Made by a program: the position numbers and the translations under genes. A DNA stretch of 64,000 nucleotides from positions 17,847,614 to 17,911,613 of the forward strand of contig OX388321.1 of NCBI GenBank assembly GCA_947579605.1, given 5' to 3'. The notes under the pieces are model-generated. The model did not search any database. It had not been told where the DNA came from and saw only the letters and a program-made list of their open reading frames with translations. Positions 58,407 to 64,000 of the stretch are shown piece by piece (the stretch's first letter is position 1; each line of letters opens with the position of its first letter). Source of the stretch: Athripsodes cinereus. Its lineage: Eukaryota; Arthropoda; Insecta; Trichoptera; Leptoceridae.

Positions 58407-60898
58407 ATAAAATAAAAATATCGAACATCAGAATTACTGTAACTAATGTAAATAATGTTGTGAAGGATATAGATACGTATATATTTTAGATTAGGTTTAA
58501 TATGTTTTTTTTTTTCATGTAAAATAGAAACCGTTTGTCATATATTATTATTAGCCTAAGTCATAACATAAGTACTAACAAAAAAAACTAGATTTAGATA
58601 GAGGCCGAATTAAGAATTTCGTTGTAAGAGAGATAACTAGGTAGGTATAGTGTAAAGATAATTTGAATGTACAGTGTATACACTTAGCAGTTAGGTATAT
58701 GTCGCAATTTAGATAAATAATACGTGGAAATCTAGAAATAAGGATATATTAGTAGGTGAGAGTAATTAGTTTCTAACAAAATCATAAGTTTTAGTTATTA
58801 TTATTTCGTATAGTAGCTAAGATGGATAGGCGAAATATAAGGCAGAAAACATTCGTCCGGTTAGGTATGTAGAGATGTCGCATAGCCAAGGTGGCGATAG
58901 GAAGCAATACTGTGTGGAGACAGGTATACGACTACGAGGAGGCGTGACAAACTATTGTTTACATAACAATAGTGGCCAAGGGAATGGGACAATAGAAATT
59001 TGTTAGCCGCAAACAAATACAACCGTTATTACCTGAATAGATAGAGTGCGGGTAAGGCTTGTAGGACGTGAGGATTAAATTGAAAATTAGGTCGCAGTTT
59101 GGGGAAGATTGGTTTGGAAGAACGTAAGAGCAAGGAACCGTTTTATGCGAAAAGCATGGCGGCTCTGACATAGTAAGGGTGCTATTGTCATGCTACTTAC
59201 GAAGGTAGTCAGAAAGAATCGTAAAGCGACGAGGAACGAGGAAAGACGGCGGAACTGAGAGCGAGAGGGGATCTTGGTCGGAAGTGCAAGGTAGGTACCG
59301 CATGGGGATAGTTTGAAGCGAGTTAGTAGGTAGTGGAGACAAAAGGAATCGTAGATTATAGATGAAGGTTCGACTCACTCATCTTATCGGAGAATGCGAG
59401 TGGAGAACGGTTTCCAGATTTATCAAGGGTGGTAAATCCATCTCCATAATGATGGGTTGTGACCTGGTCTCGGACGGAAAATGGAAGGGGGGTAGCCCCC
59501 CCACATTTAGGCATTTGAGGGTAAATGACCTGGAGTCCTTGTCAGGAGAAAGGGTTGGTGAAATAGCTTAATATGTTAGATTATAATTTAGGCGCAAGGT
59601 ATGACTCATATAAGATTTAATTAATTGAATTAGCAATTAGATTTGATAAGTTTTATTTCATTTTTCATTATTTGGTATAAGTGTAAATTCATTGTTTAAA
59701 TTTCACACCATTTTATACTTATAGTTCTCGTATATTTTAGGGTTGTTTTATTGTTCAAAAATACTGTTATTTTTTTTCTGTATTGATTGATACCTATAAT
59801 AAATTGTATGATGTATATATATAAATCTAGATGATGTTAAGTAATTGTACTATAGGTTGATGTAAGAGGTAACAGCCGTATAGGGCTTAAATAAAATAAA
59901 ATAAAATAAATGAATGTGTAAACAAATTAATTGAATATTAGTATGATAAATTATAGATGGTCATTTTCAATCGTGATAACGTGGTAATGAGGTAGAGATA
60001 TTTGATTATTTACCACGTATATGTGTTAGTATAAAAGTATTCTGTTTTTTTTGAGACAGGGGTAAGGGGTCTGAGATACCTAATGAGTGCACGAAGGTGA
60101 TTCGTGCATAATGAATATGGTGAAAAACGATGAAGGAGATGATTTGTATTTATAAATGATATATGGGTTTGTTTTGTTTTATGTAATCTAGTTATTATAA
60201 GTGACCACATACTTGTTAAGTAAATGTATCAGATATTGCCTATGATGTAAATACTCGATTGGAAATAGAAAAAAATATGGGGACTCATTGAAAACATACA
60301 GTAAATGGGAGATGTAAAATTATGGGGAGACTATGGGCTAATTCGGGAGAAAGAATTGGTTCATTTGATTCAATTATTCATTTACAAGGTGAACAAAACT
60401 CGCGAAATGACTATTGCTTTGAAAATTGTATATTTTTGTATAAGTATGTAACGTTTAATGTATTAAGGACCTGTGGAAGCATGAGTGTAGTTATAAAAGT
60501 AAATTTTTAAAAAGCAAAATGTATTTTAGGCTAAGTATTATTAGCATTGTGATGGTTATTGCATAAATACAACGCGTAGATAAGGCGTAAATAACGGGTT
60601 ATGAACAAGCTTAATATCGTTGTGGAGGGGGAAGGAAGGTAGGAATATAAAACGGAGACTAATTAAGGCATAAGGGGGCCTGTTTGGTTAAATGGACTAT
60701 CATGGTCAAGAAATATTACAACTTTACGAAGCACGTAGCAGATTTCTTGGTTTAACGCTACGACAAGACAGAAAACGCGAAACCAAGTGGCGCCGGGCAA
60801 ATAGATAGAATATGTCTTGAACGTTAGATGGTTCATTTATTTATTTTTGTGTTTTTTTTTTAAGAAGGCCAAGGGAATAGGCTGAAATTTGTCAAATT
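58407..60898 (+). other. Non-coding interior of the LARD-like element
   Basis: No gag, protease, RT or integrase motif in any frame. A 69-codon ORF at 59362-59571 is the longest reading plus-strand frame and shows no domain. AAAAT repeats at about 59890-59910. Confidence 0.7.
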
Positions 60899-60912
60899 AA
60901 GTAGGGTGGGAT
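60899..60912 (+). other. Polypurine tract
   Basis: AAGTAGGGTGGGAT lies immediately before the 3' LTR, the expected plus-strand primer position. Confidence 0.65.
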
Positions 60913-63900
60913 TGTTATGTAGGAAATAGTTGACAAATTTCAGAATTCGAAGATGATGGGTTTGAGACACATGCTGGACAATAAGTATGTAGGGATAGAT
61001 TCTCAATCGTGGGAATGTAGACGAGAGGAAGTTTCCGTCTTTGTTTAGGAAGTAATAAATTCAGAGGATGTCATTTAATTTTAAGAAGCAAATTTGATCC
61101 GTGTATTTTTTTTATATAGTCCAAATTTTGGACTTGGTCCGGTCATAAATATCAAATTAGACAGCTACCAAAATTCATGCTAAAAATAGACCAACAAAAA
61201 ATACCCTTTCGGGGAATTTTGAACGAAGGCCACACATCGAGGCCATTAAACTGAAGATTTATGGTAACAGTGGCGTATCGAATTTGGTAGTGGGAGAAAA
61301 GAATCGTGAAATAACTCCGGATATAAAAAAATGGAAAAAAAGGGTGAGATCGCGAGTTATCATATGTAAATTGTCTGTTCGAATAAGCAGATCAGTAAAG
61401 GGGTAAATTAATTTCGAAGCGGGGGGCATTGTTTTTCGAATCACTAAGATATTTCCTCCCTAGGGGTTACCTTAAGCGTGGAGAGGGTGAACAACGACTG
61501 CTCCTGAAAGCTTGGAGCGGTTATGAGAGAAATCGGTCTGGAATAAATAAAGTTGAAAATCGAAATGAATCCGACTCGTAAGTTGGGCCACTGTGAAATT
61601 GCCGCCCTGGCGCTATGAACAATACATGGGGTGTGTCGAAGCAGGGCGGGGTCAAAAAATCGCAGCTCTTCCAGGAACATATGATTCCGAAACCGAAAAA
61701 CAGGTCCGTCGGTAGAAAAGAAAAATTACGAAATGGACGCGGGCAGAAGTAAGAAAGACGTTTCTTTAGGAAAAGTGAATAAACAAAAAAAATAACCACG
61801 TAATCGTTTCATTAAAATGACCCTCGTACATTCCTTATGTCGATTCAAATTGAAAATGGAAATTAGACGAAGTAGGTATCCGGTAATAATGTCAAAGGGC
61901 AATGGTAGAAGAAATTAACTCATAACATAGCTGCCGCGACATTCGGAGGAGATATGTGTTAAGTATTGAAATAACGAGGTTTTAATTTTTCGCACTATTT
62001 TATTCCCGCACGGGGCAAGAGCAAAGCGTGCCTTACATTGGGGGACCGACCCTGGAAACGGGCTATCGGTAACAATCCAGATGTCAACGAATGCGAAGCG
62101 TTAATTGGATAATGACGGACCAATGACATTATGGGTTAAGGGCGGTTACATAAGATTTTTTTGTCCGTGATTTGGGTAGGAGATCGATAGATGAGTTAAT
62201 AAAAATCATTGCACAGCGATTCCTTAGTCAGATTCCGAATTTCGCTTTCGAGAGAGAAAACGGTCAGAGGTCGCGCGTCTGTTGTCGATCTGACTAGAGA
62301 AAAGCCGTATTGCTTTGGTGGAAGATCATTGTCAGTGTAGATAGTCAGTTTTATTTTTGATATCGATTAAATATATCTACATGTTTTTTTTTTTTTTTTT
62401 GTGTTTTGACTTAGAAAATAATTTTTGTGATAGTGCTATTCCATCGAACTAGTAAAAACATTCTGCGAGTGAATAATTGGTGATAGATAATTACTGGTAA
62501 TAATAATTAAATTAAATACACGCAAACGAGTCAGATTATATAATTGTGATCGGGGGAGAAATCATTAATTCCTTCGTGACTTTCTGTAAATCGAGGTGAG
62601 AACAGGACGTATCTGTTGAGTGAGAAATTGGTGATAGATAATTATATTGGTAATAATAATAATTAAATTAAATCAGACTTTAGAATTAATGACTTTATTT
62701 GTGATTTTTTGTATCTACCTACTAAAGGTAAATAGCGCAGTGTTTTAATAATAGTACCTAAATCGGTATCTGAAACTCCCTGGACAATCGTGAGAGAAAT
62801 AATATCGTTTCTACTCACAGGTTGAAACGATATTGTGAAGTTATTTAATCAGCTGAATTCAGGCAAGCTGTCATATTTCGCATAGACTGGTGTAGGTGTT
62901 ATAGAACATTGTTATATGAACACAAAGCTGAGGGCGTGGACGTCCAACAAGTGAATCGTTGTGTCGTGACTGAAGGAACGTTACCAACTGGATCGTGGGA
63001 ATAGGAACGACCAGAAACGTGGAATCATCCCAGAAGGCCTTTCCCGTCGGACAGCCGTAAGAATATTGATATCTTATCTAGACATGATAGTCAGGTATTG
63101 GGGTAGAGAAATCGCTGGAACGGAATAGGAAGAGTAGACAAGGAAGAAAGGGGTTGTTGTTTTGTTTTCACTTGGTTTTAGTTTTTTTCTTTTATTTTTA
63201 TTTTTTTATGAAATTATGCAATATCCAATATTAATTGAATATGTACATAGCGATAAGTTGGAAGTTATTTAATTCACGTAACGAATCCTAAGGTGGTTGT
63301 GTATTGAGTTTATTTTTTTGTATTCTATTTTTATTAATACAAATAAACAATTTTTACATATTATACAGTACAACTTAAATATTGAAATTTTCTATGACGA
63401 TTTGAGTTTTTCTGTTTCAATTGTCTCTGATAAGTAGGGATCAATCATAATTTGACTTCAATCCTTTTATTTTTTTATTTGATTTTTTTTTGTATTGCAA
63501 CAAATCAGGGTATCTGGGAGTAGAGTAATTAATATAAGACCTAATATATTGAATGATAATACATGTGTGCCCTTGCGGTGATTTTTCGCAAAACAGTGAA
63601 ATCCTGAGTTGTTCAGGATAGTAATGTCATTTCAATAAAATGCGAATTTGTATACATATAAATATTCAGAGAAAAGGAACAATTGTCTCCCTAAGTTGAT
63701 ACTATAATATATTATAAGATGTGCATGTGCCAAATTGATACTGTATACCTATAAATCTTCTATGTGCATGAATGTGAACCTATTGCTAAATGTTTATGGT
63801 GAAATTATTTTCTTTTCTCTTTGATTTGATTTATTGATTGATTGATTATCAGGAATAACAAAATTAGTTGTAACACACATAGCCTTAGGTTTTCTTTTGT

Positions 63901-64000
63901 TAAATGTTTTTTTTTTTTTTTGCTTTTATATCTCAATAAACGTGAGTCATACCAAACTAAGATTTTAATTTAAGTAGAGAGTAGGACACCCCACTTATCC
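60913..64000 (+). repeat. 3' LTR of the LARD-like element (cut by window end)
   Basis: Copy of 54175-57263. The only difference noticed is one T fewer in the T-run at about 63907-63921. The last roughly 190 bp lie outside the window. Confidence 0.88.

Larger units (their letters stand above)
54175..64000 (+). mobile_element. Large non-coding LTR retrotransposon (LARD-like), truncated by window end
   Basis: A 5' LTR starting TGTTATGTAGG at 54175 recurs at 60913, offset 6738, and matches to the end of the window (offset 6737 at the end because of one base less in a T-run). The 5' LTR probably ends at 57455 (TATCA) followed by a TGG primer site, giving an LTR of about 3.28 kb, an interior of about 3.46 kb and a total near 10 kb (projected end about 64192). 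The interior has no gag or pol. Long LTRs plus a non-coding interior fit the LARD class, better known from plants. Near-identity of the LTRs implies very recent insertion. Target duplication cannot be checked because the right end is outside. Confidence 0.88.

Overview
The window looks like a gene-poor, AT-rich piece of an arthropod (most likely insect) nuclear genome. The evidence is the repeat content: CR1/Jockey-, R1- and RTE-type LINEs, hAT-type MITEs, a DD41D mariner-like transposase, a tRNA-derived SINE and gypsy-like LTR elements. The order (Hemiptera, Lepidoptera or other) cannot be fixed from the sequence. Almost everything recognisable is a mobile element or a relic of one. The only convincing host coding sequence is one 125-bp GC-rich exon at 37677-37801 that reads like the start of an unconventional myosin motor domain on the + strand, so much of the window may be intron or intergenic sequence around such a gene.

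Layout. 1-3.5 kb: decayed LINE pieces on the minus strand. 4313-10110: a complete, young, non-autonomous LTR element with 1.75-kb LTRs, a 4-bp target duplication (AACT) and a single ORF, a gag-like protein with an unexpected C-terminal hydrophobic region. 10.4-13.4 kb: short 5'-truncated LINE insertions, two with exact target duplications. 17.1-18.3 kb: two hammerhead-ribozyme-like motifs of the Penelope/retrozyme kind, one inside a unit bounded by 12-bp direct repeats, plus a 164-bp hAT MITE. 18.5-35.4 kb: scattered copies of one SINE-like family whose 3' end matches the 3' end of the RTE LINE found at 13.1 and 25.3 kb; also a nested RTE insertion and a tRNA-derived SINE. 36.3-40.3 kb: a 272-bp inverted-repeat element, the myosin-like exon and a 500-bp hAT MITE. 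45382-46681: an apparently intact DD41D mariner element. 46.7-54.1 kb: mostly featureless AT-rich DNA. 54175-64000: a very young, long non-coding LTR element (LARD-like) with about 3.3-kb LTRs, the 3' one running off the window.

The most interesting signal links two of these: the non-coding interior of the large LTR element carries a 124-bp tandem array (57.9-58.4 kb) whose core is the head of the dispersed SINE-like family. Comparing array units with dispersed copies shows compensatory base changes in at least two stems (stem 1 and stem 2), which points to a conserved structured RNA shared by a SINE-like repeat and an LTR element.
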